Below, one piece after another: positions 12,033-22,928 of a DNA stretch of 64,000 bases. This DNA is from Ilyonectria destructans. Taxonomy: Eukaryota; Ascomycota; Sordariomycetes; Hypocreales; Nectriaceae. Position 1 is the first letter of the stretch. Each line of letters begins with the position of its first letter. Under the pieces are notes generated by a model, which saw only the letters and a list, made by a program, of their open reading frames with translations, was not told the DNA's origin and searched no databases. The stretch covers positions 2,108,001 to 2,172,000 of the forward strand of contig JAHEWK010000012.1 in assembly GCA_020740775.1 (NCBI GenBank). Reading direction: 5' to 3'. A program made the position numbers and the translations under genes.

Positions 12033-12366
12033 TATATAAGATAAGATTAGTTATATAATCTTATAATAGATAGACCCAAGCTTATTTAGGAAATAGATAG
12101 GGATAGTCTATAATAGCTATAGGTTGGCGATAGACTGGGTATTAATACTAGTGTGGATATATAAGTAGAAGAATTATACTGCGTTACCAGGAATTATTAC
12201 AATATATTCCCTAGTAGACATACTATCTAAATAAAGAGATACCTTCCGGATAGTATGCAATACTGTAGTCTTATAAGGGGCCACAAAATTATTAAGTATT
12301 TCCACATAGTTGAGGCTTCCCAAAAGGGTTATATCACCCATGTGGTAATATGCGACCGTATTCTTC

Positions 12367-12553
12367 AGGCGCCCCAGTATGATGGCGATCAGGCGCCGGT
12401 GCTGGTGCCGCAGATCATGTCGAAGTAATCGCATGGCTTGGGCGGGGAGTCGGGGTCGATGGTAGACGTGAGATTTTGTAGAATCATCAGCAAGAATAGG
12501 CCGCGGACTCCGCCGCCGTCGAGGGCAAGTAGGCGAACGTCATTGTCAGGCAT
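12367..12553 (-). pseudogene. Patatin-like phospholipase, N-terminal fragment truncated by transposon
   Basis: From the ATG at 12553 the reverse strand reads MPDNDVRLLALDGGGVRGLF, then LLMILQNL, then PKPCDYFDMICGTSTG. DGGGVRG is the oxyanion-hole loop and GTSTG the nucleophile elbow of patatin-like phospholipases. Right after the elbow a one-base deletion shifts the frame; IAIILGRLK continues in the next frame. The gene is then interrupted at the TTCTTC target site of the transposon. The rest of the patatin domain is not found on the other side of the insertion. In fungi such domains occur alone or as effectors of NLR proteins. Confidence 0.8.
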
Positions 12554-15176
12554 GGTGCTGCGGCGAGCGGTCCAGCGTTAGTAAATCTGGCGTGACAGAA
12601 AGGCAGAATGATCTCTGTCGTGCTCATAGTTGTCCGAAGCTTAGCTGGAGAGTCGTCACCAAGCATTTGGTATGGAGGACCTAGACGATGGGTCATAGGT
12701 TAAGAACTACCGTCGAGGCAACGCTGTGTCAGCCGCACCGTGGGCCCGCCCTCTGTCTGTTGGCTTGAGAGAGTTGAGTGGGAGGGGAACCTTAAGAGAC
12801 CCAGCCAGCGTCTGCCAGGTGAGTTCTATGTGAAATTTCAGCCACATGGCTGAGGTCGTGGCAGAAGCTGGGAACCGCGTCGCCTCTCACGGGACGGATA
12901 TCCCTGGGCGCCAGTAAAGGTTCAAGCTTTAGTCTGCGGGGCAGATACATCGACCACGAGGACAATAGTGGACTTCAGGCATGCAAAAACAGACTAGAAG
13001 CTAGTTGTTCATGTATGCTGCTTCATCCAAACGGATGTCTGGTGTTCGATCTGACGCATGCGTTTAAAAATAGACACCTTGTGCTCTCTGTTCTAGCTTG
13101 AACTCCGGGCTGCTATGTAGCAGTTATGGTGGTGGATACAATTATCATGACCCTCCTTGTGTCGAGATCTGCAGACTACCGTCCCGTGCCCACTAATCCG
13201 GGACAGGCCTTGACGATGGCCCTAGTCTTGCCCATACCACCCACCGATACATACGGAGTACTCCGACACCATACACAAGTCAGCCTGGGTCCGAACCCCT
13301 GCCAGAAAACAAAGGAGAGCACCGATGCCATGGTTATAAGTGGCAAGAAGGACGGTCCAGTGAATAACATGTAGCGCGGTAGACTGTACATCCGAATACT
13401 ACAAACAGTTCATGATAAAACCCGGTCAGCTTAAGTTCTAGTTCAAGGCCTATATCTGATGAGGCAGAAACAGCAGATTCTTTTACCTCGGGTATTTATA
13501 ATGGTTAGGATTCTGCCTTACCAGTTACATACCTTCTTTGGGGATTAGGAAGCCCGGGGTTATGATATCGCCTGACTAGAGACTGATAAAAGTGGCCTGA
13601 TTACCGGTTCTTAGACTGGATTTTGCGCCAGTTACGGAAGGTTATATGTTAGATGACGGCACTGTTCCCCTGTGCTAGTTATAATTAGGCTTGTTTCTGT
13701 AATTGAATGCTACCCATCTCTATCGTCGTTTATGCATCCTTATTAGAGGCTTGCCGTGCTGATCTGACAATTCCTTCAACTCCTGCTGGCGCAAGTTTCA
13801 GTTGAAAGTATGAGTTTATCCTATCAGCTCTCCGCCAAGTTACTACACGCAGATATATTGGCATATGACGCATCACTCTCCTCACTTTGACTGGAAGGCG
13901 CAGCCTCTTCTCGCTTAACGTGACTCGACCCTCAAGCGATGAAACTCTGCAACAAGGATCAAATGGCATATAGTGGCTCATGACCGGGAACCAGTCTTAG
14001 CCTAAGCTCCTCCTTCCGCCATCCCAAAACAGATCCTTCTTCATGCAAATCGCCCTTGTCGAGACATTCAAGTCTCCACCTTACGCGCCATCAATGCCAG
14101 CTCAGACAAATAGCCACTTACTAAGATTCAAGGCCTTACATGAAGCCGTCACCTCCACCTATTTCACCGATAAGGAGGAGATCCTTCTCGTAATCGTAGT
14201 AGTATTGTTGGCTTAAATGACTTCACTTCAGGCCAGACCTCTAGTTAAGATAGGCTTCTTAGAATACCCGGGCATCCTTCCCATGCCTATATTGCCTGGA
14301 TGCCTATGTTATTTTCTACCCCCTAGGCAGCATCGCAGATGTAGGTTTCTCAAACCACCTAGTCATAAACTACAGGTAAGGTTCTTTAACACGGGAAAGG
14401 CTAGCCAGGGCCTAAATTTGGGGACGTTGTCCCAGATCTGGGTCCCTCACAGGGGTCTGCGATCCCAAAAGTGGGCCCTCCAGGCACCTCAGCCCAAAGC
14501 TCAGCCGGGCTCAGCCCGAGCTCCAGGATCCTCAGCTCAAGCTCAGCTCGGCTCAGCCCGGCTCCAGGATCCTCGGCCCAAGCTCAGCGACAACTCAGCT
14601 TAGAGCAGCAGGAGCTCAGCTCTAGAAACGGAAATGGCATTTGGTGTGCTTGAGTTTCGTCTCCGAGTTAGTTGGCATAAATCCGATACCTCATTCTCAT
14701 CAGATGCAACAACGTGTCATCTCTTGTTAGCGTTACGTTAGCAAACAAGCGAATTTGCCAAAGGACCACTAGCCCATACACGCAATAATTGCCAGCATTA
14801 TTTGGCGATTATTGTATTGTCACAACATCACAATTTGAATAATATATCGGCATAATAAGTTACTGCTAATAAATTTCATCTTTCAAGCAAAAGAAATATG
14901 TACACAATCGAAATGCAGGTCTCAAGGATGCCATGAAAACTGATACGACTCTGGATGAAGCTCTCTTCAGATTCAAACTCATTCGTGTTTCTTGAGCTGA
15001 GTCCCTACCGCTGAGTCAGAATTGTTGAGCTCGTGTCCAGATTCTCAGAGGGTCTTAGATTCGGGGCCTTGTGTCCAATTCTTGTGATTGTAAAGCGAAC
15101 TGGATCAGGCCATGGTCAATTCAAGCATCGACATCGACCGAAGCATAAAGAAAGAAAGAGCGCCGGGGATGCAGGT
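12554..15176. other. Gene-poor intergenic region
   Basis: The composition is normal and no frame with recognisable similarity or convincing splice structure was seen. The only open stretches are short (under 130 codons) and their peptides look random. It contains a GC-rich imperfect tandem duplication (14508-14587). The last 300 bp are A/T-rich and likely hold the 3' untranslated region of the GH62 gene. Confidence 0.5.
14508..14587. repeat. Imperfect 2-copy tandem repeat, ~40 bp unit
   Basis: GGCTCAGCCCGAGCTCCAGG... (14508-14546) is repeated with four differences at 14550-14587. Each unit is rich in GCTCAG/CCAGGATCC words. An open frame runs through it and gives a low-complexity Ala/Pro/Ser/Gln peptide, which looks like a by-product. 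Confidence 0.8.
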
Positions 15177-16169
15177 TTAGGTCTTCAGTGTCAACACAGC
15201 AGGCCGATAAAGCAGTAGTCCGTAGTCGCCGCTGGAGCTGGGGGATCGTCCCTGGTACAGAAACTGTAGGTTGCACGGATCAATCGTCATTGTCTGGTCG
15301 GGATCGCTTCGAATCAAGTCGCCATGGCTGATGTCGTTCGTCCAGGTGGCGCCGCTGTTAGCCTTGCCGGCGAAGGGGTTGCTCTCGGTTGCGGCCTGCG
15401 CTGTCCACGAACCGCTCAGGCTGGTGGCTGTGAAGGAGCGGAAGTACCGGCCGTTTGCTCCAATGGCCTCGACTATCATGAGGTACTTGGATTGACCCTT
15501 GACGGTGTAGACTTGAACTGCCTCGAACAGGTTGTTGGTTGAGTCGCTCAGGACCACCTGCGAGGACGAGCCGAAATTACCTGGAAAGTTTCCGATGGCC
15601 ATGCTAGACCGATAGATCTTCCCATTGTCTCCTGCAAAGAACAGATACATGTTGGAACTGTCCCCGATGAGTGTCTGGTCGATAGCGCCAGTGCCAGAGC
15701 CAGTGATGGTCCCAGTGAAGAGCGTCTGCGCTGACGACCAACCATTCACATTGGTTGGGTCGCTCGATGTGCGGTACGAGAATGTTGTCGGGCCCCATTG
15801 ATGTGCGAGCACCCAGATGCTCTTAGGTCTGAAGTAGAAGATCGTGGGCGCAATGGCAGACGAGGTCATGGCGGTCTGGGTCGCCGAGCCCATCTGAGAC
15901 CAGTCTGAGAAGGGGGCGAAGCCCATGGAGCCCCAGCTCGAGCCTGTGTCGTGGTTCGTCGCATACACGACATGCTTGCCATTGTAAGTAACGGTAGTGA
16001 AGTCCTTGAGCGAGGCCCATCCCGACTTAGGGCTCGCCAACGCGCCAGTCGATGTCCAGCTGTACGTTGATGGAAGACTACAGGTTTGCGCGATGGCACT
16101 TCCCGCTGTCGCGAGCATCAAGATGCCGGTGGAAAGATCGATTTTGAGTCTCATGGTGGTCGTCTTCAC
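15177..16169 (-). CDS. Secreted GH62 alpha-L-arabinofuranosidase (arabinoxylan-active)
   Basis: The 330-aa single-exon protein matches glycoside hydrolase family 62, which removes L-arabinose side chains from arabinoxylan outside the cell. Residues 1-27 form a signal peptide (hydrophobic core [16 protein letters not shown]), and the mature chain starts near [11 protein letters not shown]. Family-typical blocks follow: [10 protein letters not shown] with D56, TGAIDQT with D164, and NLFEAVQVY with E216, the expected base/modulator/acid triad. The length is normal for a GH62 without a carbohydrate-binding module. A second in-frame Met at residue 6 could also start the protein. A TATA-like box lies 78 nt upstream. 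It neighbours a secreted esterase gene 3.4 kb away on the same strand, but the two are not contiguous. Confidence 0.95.
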   Translation of the reverse strand: MKTTTMRLKIDLSTGILMLATAGSAIAQTCSLPSTYSWTSTGALASPKSGWASLKDFTTVTYNGKHVVYATNHDTGSSWGSMGFAPFSDWSQMGSATQTAMTSSAIAPTIFYFRPKSIWVLAHQWGPTTFSYRTSSDPTNVNGWSSAQTLFTGTITGSGTGAIDQTLIGDSSNMYLFFAGDNGKIYRSSMAIGNFPGNFGSSSQVVLSDSTNNLFEAVQVYTVKGQSKYLMIVEAIGANGRYFRSFTATSLSGSWTAQAATESNPFAGKANSGATWTNDISHGDLIRSDPDQTMTIDPCNLQFLYQGRSPSSSGDYGLLLYRPAVLTLKT

Positions 16170-16246
16170 TCAGAAATATGGACAAATAGAAGAAGGTCGA
16201 GTGTCTGTAGAGTTAAGCAGGAAGAGAAACAAGAGGGCCACCTGGA

Positions 16247-16254
16247 TTTATATA
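16247..16254 (-). promoter_or_regulatory. TATA box of the GH62 gene
   Basis: TATATAAA reads on the minus strand, 78 nt upstream of the GH62 ATG at 16169, a usual fungal spacing. A GGCTAG word at 16619-16624 resembles the XlnR core GGCTAR of xylanolytic promoters, but one such match can occur by chance. Confidence 0.65.
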
Positions 16255-16259
16255 CCCCC

Positions 16260-18199
16260 GGCCTTGTTTATTTCAATCATCTTCCAAATTAGGTATTTCC
16301 CCTCATTGATGGATAAACACAAGATGACTCAATGTCCAATTTACCCCAAGTCAAATAAGCTAACAATGAGATGTTTTGTTGACTTGATGACTTCATGGTG
16401 CACGGATCGCTTCTCCGACTCTCCTCGCACTATACCCTTAGCAGGCAAAGCAAAGCGGCTCACGAGGCTCCGACACCTATTTTAAGTGGGCATAGGAATA
16501 GTGAAATGCGCGCCAATGGCATCTTCCAACAGGATCTGGAGGACAGTCGTAACGGTGTCGGTTTCATATAAGCATGAGCGTGAAGCTGGCCATGAGAATC
16601 GTATGTGGGTACACCCATGGCTAGGGAAGTACTTGGCTCTTTTCTCCATTCAATGAAGCCCCTGAATAGCAGTCCTTGCCTAGCCTGGGATCAAGTCGCA
16701 CAGACTATTTTGATGGCCCATTAGACTTTAGTAGTCTCCGGACATCTTCGACGTAATTAAATTCAGGGTGCTGCCCTGAGGGAGAAGTCTCAAATTGACT
16801 CCCCTGTCAGGGTCTAAAAGTAAGAGTCAATGCTGAACTGCGCAGTCAAGCGGCCAGCCAACGGAGCCGACACGGCATCATTATGCCGTGATTGTAGGCT
16901 GTTCGTGGCTAAGGTAAAACTCGTCTATAGAAATGACGATCCTAACCGGCAATCCAGTAATCATATTTGCCCAAGGCCTTTGGAACAACAGCTGGGCCAT
17001 TCGCTGTCATGTAGGCCATGTCAATCAATCATGAACTGACAGAGTTCGATTTCTCGTATTCCGGAACTGTTAGCCTGAATACATATGTCCCCATCCATTT
17101 AGACATATCACTATTAGCAGCAACTATGAATTTCCCTCCAATCTTTTTAGGGAATTGAGAGCCGTGTAATCCGTGCAAATAGCCGAGCCATCGTGAGTGA
17201 GAGGGGGCCTATGCTTGGTAGAAATTAAGACCCGATTGGTCTACTCCAAAAGTACAGTGGTCTCCACATCGCTTGATGACCCTGGTCCAAATCGACCTCG
17301 AAATAAATCAGATTAGCCTGTATCGGAAGATACCGTCAACTGTGACCCTAGAAGTGAGGGGGTTCCATTGATTCTGTAACAAAAAGCCATCTTAGTCTAG
17401 TTCTGCAGGTCAAAGACCCAAAATGGCAGATGATTGGCATCCCAGCCAGCCCCTGTGTCTTAATGAGGATGGGCGGCATGTACCCTCCGCAGTGATCAAG
17501 AATGGCAGACCGACTTCTTACTCAGCTTCAGGGAACTAGAATACTCGTATTTTCGCATGCAATAGTTTATTTTCAATATAGAATTATGAACTCGTATTTC
17601 AGCTGATTTCTAAGACTACAAGAACAAGAATCTCGAGCAATGCAGAAAAATGACGACTATTCTATATAGTAGTTCCTCAACGACCTTCCACGTCATACCA
17701 AGACAAAGTCCCAGAAAGCCTTAGGGATGACTACTTTCACTACATCAAATATGCGGTGGGCGAGGGTTCTTTCAAGTCCTATTACATCTATACATGCTTC
17801 GTCGGCTGTGACTCAAATCCAAATCGCGCAGGTTTCCCTCGACATACCAAGTCACCATCACCTTGACAGTTATTAGGCCAAGAATTCCATGCCTGAGTTG
17901 TTTGTTGCGGTTCTTTAACGTTCCGACATATTAAAAAATGCCGTTATCTCTTACTCTCTTCGCCCGTGTCATTGTTTCACAACGCAAAATGGTCGCAAAA
18001 GGTAGAAGCAGTCCGCTTGACTATAAGATTTGCGATAGCCACAGGTCGCCTCGACAGCACAATGGCCAAGTTCGAGATGCCAGACTAAATGGTCTTCTCC
18101 ATGCTTTCCACAAACAGTCACGCTGAGACGATCTCTGAAATGACGCCCGTAGAGGCTCTCCTGGGAACGAGTTCATCTAGGGAGTCTTGGAGACCATAA
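16260..18199. other. Intergenic region upstream of GH62
   Basis: No coding similarity was recognised on either strand. The GH62 promoter occupies the left part. Open frames are short and their translations show no motif. The sequence has ordinary composition and no obvious repeats. Confidence 0.45.
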
Positions 18200-18890
18200 G
18201 CACCTTGCCGCTGACATGCCCCACCCGAAATACTTCATGTTCGACGTCGATTTGGGCTGGGGAACCCACAATATATAGCATAGCGGACTGGATGAGACAA
18301 CGATCTAATATACGGCTTTGGCGGTGCACCCAGCTTTCCGGTGGGGATATTTGGAGAAGTAGTCCAAGGATAACGCGAAAGTCGGTGACGAAGGCGAAGT
18401 AGATGGTCTGGGAGATATAGCAACCGGGGTATCGTCATCTCCAGATTGTACGACGTCTAGTGGCCGATGAACCCACTATAAAGCGGCAAAGGAAGTAAGA
18501 AGCCATTTCGAGCGTATTATGAGAGGAGTCGAATAGCCCCTAGATGCAGTGTGGTAGAATGGGAAACCTCGGTAGATCATATCAATGAGGATATTGTAGA
18601 GCTTGAATTATGGCAGTTATCGTAATAAGACGGTGACAGCAAAGCAGCAGATCCAATTTGGCATCAGTATAAGCGCAGACAACAATATTTTCGTCTTTTT
18701 CGAATAGCGCTCGATTTCATTGCGATTCAGCCCATATTAGCAGAGTGCAAGAGATTATTTACAGCATCAGAACGTATCATGAGTCCTCTGCAAAGTCAAG
18801 CTCGATGCTGAAATTATAGGGATGTATCAAGTCTTATTTAAGTTACGGAATGAACATCTAGAAAGGCAATCTTGCCGGAATCGACAAGTT
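18200..18890 (+). pseudogene. hAT-family transposase remnant
   Basis: Several collinear blocks on the + strand resemble fungal hAT transposases. FDVDLGWG and ALAVHPAFRWGYLEK lie near 18240-18365. DPIWHQYKRRQQYF and then FIAIQPILAECKRLFTASER lie near 18650-18780, and DAEIIGMYQVL near 18810-18840. The second group is the C-terminal dimerisation region (usual form PISAECERLFSAAGR.V...R..L..E). Stops and frameshifts break it throughout, and the composition is not strongly RIP-like. The N-terminal zinc finger was not seen. Confidence 0.7.
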
Positions 18891-19568
18891 CCATCTCAAG
18901 AAAGTCCTTACAGCCATCCACCCACCGCACACAGGCTCTATCATGGGACAAAACATGCTAAGAAGTTATCGGTTAGCGGTACTCTGAAATGTTACTGTCC
19001 CCCCTCCGATTCCATAGGTGTGCATGGACTTACACCCCAAGAAATGCCAGTCCGGATGCTTTTGGCACGGCTGTGGGTCATATGTCAGTGTCGCTATTGT
19101 TTGTAACTAGTACATGGTTTCAGTCTACCTGATGGTTTTAAGTAAAGCTAAAAGGAAGTAAAATAAAACAAAGAGTTCATGCCTCTCTCACTTTGTATTG
19201 CTGTTTATTTTCTATAGCAACAGTCTTCCCCTGGAAAAATGAGGACCGGCAATGATTAGCTATAAATGTTACGAAGACAATGTAATAAATTAAATAAATT
19301 TGATCACAAGTATAAAGCAAATACTGGTTGTGAAGTTTCGTTAGAATATAGAAGCGAAGGATATCAGATTAGACTCTATTAAAGCCAATGATTTAAGGCA
19401 TCATAGTTCAGGGTTAACAAGAAAAGAAGTCTTAATTATTAAAATAGTAAGTGCTCAGTAACTACTTTAATTAAATCATTATCAAAGCAGTTGTTTAAAT
19501 AGCATTATCTAGAAGTCATCCAGTCTTGAATACCATATATACACTGACCCTAAGATGTAGTTCATAAC
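18891..19568. other. A/T-rich flank with a repeat shared with 46990-47060
   Basis: The word CTGATGGTTTTAAGTAAAGCTAAAA, near 19122-19150, has a close relative near 47020-47045 (CTGATGATATCGAGTAAAGCTAAAA). Both are followed by AAGAAA/AAGTAAAAT-like A-rich DNA. The copy here directly follows the hAT remnant, so the pair may be hAT ends or derived MITEs. The part next to 19568 is the 3' flank of the esterase gene. Confidence 0.45.
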
Positions 19569-21424
19569 TTAGGACAACAATGCCTCAACCAAACCCAGAA
19601 CAGACTGGACAACGGGGTAAAGCGGTAGGAGAGGGTTGTAGACCTAATGACCTATTAGTATACAACCAAAGACGACGAAAAAACAAGTGGAAACTTACCG
19701 ACTGGCACCGAGCGTTGTAGTCGCTAGTGGATGCCTTAATCAGAGACAGCTCATCGCCAGGAACTCCCAGCTTAACCAGCTCGCCTGACGTGGGTGACAC
19801 CTTACCCCAACCAGGGCCGGCGCTGGGGTTCTTGATCCACTTGACGAACCAAGTGTGGATAGAGTCAGCCAGCTCCTGCTGCGCGGCAGTGACGCCTGAG
19901 AGAGCGCTGAAGCATTCGTTGCCGCCGTGGAAGAAGGGCACCTCCGTTCCGTGGGTGGGCGCAGTTCCCGGAACGCCCACGACGTTGTCGTACGCACCGA
20001 AGAATCGATAAGCCCAGGTGTTCTGCACGCTGCTGCGCATGTCGAGGAGGTAGTCCACGGGGCACTGGAACCGGGCGTCGCCATACTGGTCGCCACTGCG
20101 GAGCGCCTCGCTAGCATAGTCGGATTTGGGGTAGGCCGCAATGAGGTCGGAGTCCGGGATATAGGCGCTGTCGGCATCGAAGGTGTTGATCCATGACGAG
20201 AAGTCGCTGTTCTCTGATCCGTAGACGAGGCTGAAAATGGTTCCCTCACCGTTGGACGTTCCGGTCAGAAGAGGGACATGAGAAGCGTACTTTCCGGCAG
20301 CGAATCGGGACTCGTAGTTGGAGAATCGGGTAATGTCGTCGATGACGGGGGTGAACCACGTGTTGTAGGTAGAGTTGAAGTTGGTCGTCTGGAAAGCGTA
20401 GACATCGACATCACGCAGGCAGTCAAGTTGGCCTGCACCAGTCGAACAGCCAACTTCCTCTGCGACGGCGTCAAGAGCCTGGTTGGCGGGGGCGTAGGCT
20501 GGGCCGGAGATGGCATTAGCGCTCATCTCGACGGCACCCTTGAGCCAAGTGTCGGGGTGGTTCCAGAGGTAATGGTCGACCTGAACACCGCCTGAGGAGT
20601 GACCACCAAAGACGATGTGATCGGGGTCTCCTCCGAAAGCTGTGATACTGTTAGCAAAGTGTTGATACATGGTGGATGAATGCATAATGCGTACCCTCGA
20701 TATTGTCGTGAATCCACTCCAGGGCCTTCTCCACATCCAGGATGCTGAAGTTCTGCGACTCCTCGCCATCCTTCAACTCAGACGAGTGAGGGGAGGCAAA
20801 GATGCTCTCACGGGTGTTGAAGTTGACGTAGACGACACCGTTGCGAGCAAAGTTTGAGCCCTGTATTTGCGGGTTGCTGCTTGAGCCTGTGACCATGGCA
20901 CCACCGTACATGTAAACAAATACCTAGACAGAAGTCAGTCAGCTACAAGTTCGTTGGCATGTGGCCTCCGGTGGCAAACTCACTGGTAGCTTCTCTCCCT
21001 CAGCCGGCGCCCAAATGTTGAGGTTCAGGCAGTCCTCGCCCTGCTGGGTGAAGAGGGTGCCGGAAATGGCCTGAGGACATGTTGAGCCATAGGAAGTCGC
21101 GCTGAAGGCTGACTTGGACTTGGGAAGGTCCTTAGGTGCCCGCCATCTGGTGGATAGGTGTTAGCTTGAGTGACACATAGGTCAATGTGCCGTAGATCGG
21201 GTGTGCTGAACGTACCGGTTCTCTCCGCCCGTGGTAGCAGCGAACGGGATGCCCAGAAAGACCGAATTGCTCGAGCTGTCACGGAAGCCTTTAATGGTGC
21301 CCTGGGGGATGACGGCAGTGGGGATGGCCGGCAGGACTGTGCATGGAGAAGCAAGCGCGGGAGAAACGAACGACGCAACAAGGACTAGGCCTGTGGCCTT
21401 CGTGAAGAGATTGGCGAGTCCCAT
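19569..21424 (-). CDS. Secreted type-B carboxylesterase (cholinesterase/lipase-like), 5 exons
   Basis: Proposed exons (minus strand) are 21424-21216, 21146-20984, 20923-20695, 20639-19699 and 19643-19569, giving 538 aa with all phases consistent. The signal peptide is residues 1-26 (LVLVASFVSPALA). The fold is alpha/beta hydrolase of the carboxylesterase type-B family. It shows EDCLNLNIW, an oxyanion region VFVYMYGGAM, the nucleophile elbow GHSSG with S215, E332 in TSNGEGT and H430 in APTHGTE. The last intron (19698-19644) replaces a readthrough tail by the C-terminus VYNPLLPLYPVVQSVL, which fits the family better. The likely role is hydrolysis of extracellular esters or lipids; the substrate cannot be told. 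A G4-prone motif lies about 430 bp upstream. Confidence 0.92.
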
Positions 21425-22928
21425 GGTGGCTGAATCCTAATACACTGGCGGCAATGGCTGAGGAGCAGAAAAGGTGATGATCAGCTTGACGAGACTTCAT
21501 ATGCAAGAAATACAAAGGCTCGCTAATGAGACCTACGTAACGTGCTTTAACATGGCCCACTCTAAATTTACGTTGCAGCCTCCTTTTGCGCTCGGAGTAC
21601 TACGAGAGCGGCGAGCGTGGCAAGGCTCATTGCTCAGGTGAACGAGAACTACGCCTATTCAGAGTGGAGAAGAGGTGCAAAATACTAGGCTCCCTGGTCG
21701 GCTTGGTCAGAGCATCCGAAGTAGTTAAGCCGGTATGGGGGGGTTTTATTCCGGGCGGTCCGACTGACTTGGCGTTCACTAGGGCCAGAGTCGAAACGAA
21801 CCATACATTTTACCTTAATGCACATTGGATAACTCAACTTAGCTTGGACGGGAGGCGGGAGGCGGGAGGCGGGAATAAAAGAGATTGCTATTAGGCCACA
21901 CTTTAAACCAGCGATCCGTTTCTTTTCCATTAATTTATGGTGCGGTGAACTATAGTAAAAATAAACATAAACCCTACATTCCTTTCGCTTCCCAACGGCT
22001 GCAATTCCTTCGACTCTTGAACCGGGGGACAGCGCCCGCCTGAACACAAATCCTTGAGGATCCTGCCTTGACATTGCAATATTTAGTCGGAGCTAAGTGA
22101 CAAATATTGACTAAAGGCTCCATCGTCGGAACTTGGAGTGGATCGGTGGATACTCTCTGGCTGCAAAACTCCCCTGAGGCCAAAGTAGTTCGTGCTTCGG
22201 ATTCCTCGGTTGCCCAGACAGGGAATTAGTCTGCCGATCCGTCGTCTCTCCGCTTAATCGTCGGAAGAATGGTAAAAACCTCATACAAATTTCCGCCCAA
22301 GTTTATGCAGGCTCTGCCCATGCAGCGTTAGCGCAGATCATTAGCTCGCCAAGGCGTGCTATATTCGCCGTACTTGCGTGACTCTCAGGGGTCGCTTTTC
22401 CACTCAGGGGGTTTGCCGATCAGTGATTGCGACACGGCGGAGAGTTGTTCGGCAGCCACCGATACACCTCGCGTGGCAAGACGAGGGATTTCGGCAAGTC
22501 AGGGCTCGCTTCTTGGCCTGTCCCCTGCTTCAGTGCAACCTCCCCAAGCATGTCCCAAGAGCTCGTGGCAGAGCTCGTGGCAGTTACTGCACGAGATTCG
22601 ATAGTCCCGGACGTGAGCCCAGAACATGTATATCACCCACCCTTGCCCATACCATCCTGGCTCACCTGTTCCGTGGCACCGGGAACCTCAGGTGCCGTGT
22701 TCCTGCAGATGCCATGTTCCTGCAGACGCCATGGAACTAATGGAAGAAGTGTGCTCATTACTACGTATGCACCGCAGCGAACCCCCTGCTCGTCGTTCCA
22801 GGGCAAAACAAGCCCGGTGGGTCACAGGCAGGACAGAAAACAGCTACTGGAATGTAGATCAAGAAATAAGACAAGACCAGAACCACATTCCCCCATGCTG
22901 CGTCGACATCAGCACCATATGAATCGCA
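21425..22928. other. Intergenic region between divergent esterase and rhodopsin genes
   Basis: This should contain both promoters. No protein similarity was found. Visible structures are a four-tract G-run (21850-21873) and a 13-bp direct duplication, CAGAGCTCGTGG, near 22558-22582. CCTGCAGATGCCATGTTCCT-like words are also duplicated near 22690-22735. Confidence 0.5.
21850..21873 (+). other. Potential G-quadruplex, (GGGAGGC)3GGG
   Basis: Four GGG tracts are separated by AGGC loops of 4 nt, a perfect G3N4 pattern on the + strand. It lies upstream of the esterase ATG (21424) and would be in its non-coding promoter DNA. Formation is an inference from the pattern alone. Confidence 0.6.

Larger units (their letters stand above)
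8347..12360 (+). mobile_element. RIP-degraded copy of a two-gene DNA transposon with TIRs and 6-bp TSD
   Basis: The left end TACGGTCGCACATTACCACA (8347) and the inverted right end ending at 12360 match over about 28 bp with one C-to-T difference. TTCTTC flanks both sides (8341-8346 and 12361-12366) as target duplication. The content is homologous in order to the intact copy at 52114-55690 but inserted in the opposite orientation: transposase on +, second gene on -. After removing the 409-bp solo LTR and its 5-bp duplication, 3600 bp remain, against 3577 bp in the intact copy. Aligned codons show RIP changes, for example GAGCAG to AAGTAG early in the transposase. This copy cannot make its own transposase. 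Confidence 0.93.

Noticed and set aside
14217..14653. Overlapping open frames over the GC-rich repeat
   Set aside because: The peptides are low complexity and produced by the tandem repeat; no start context or homologue.
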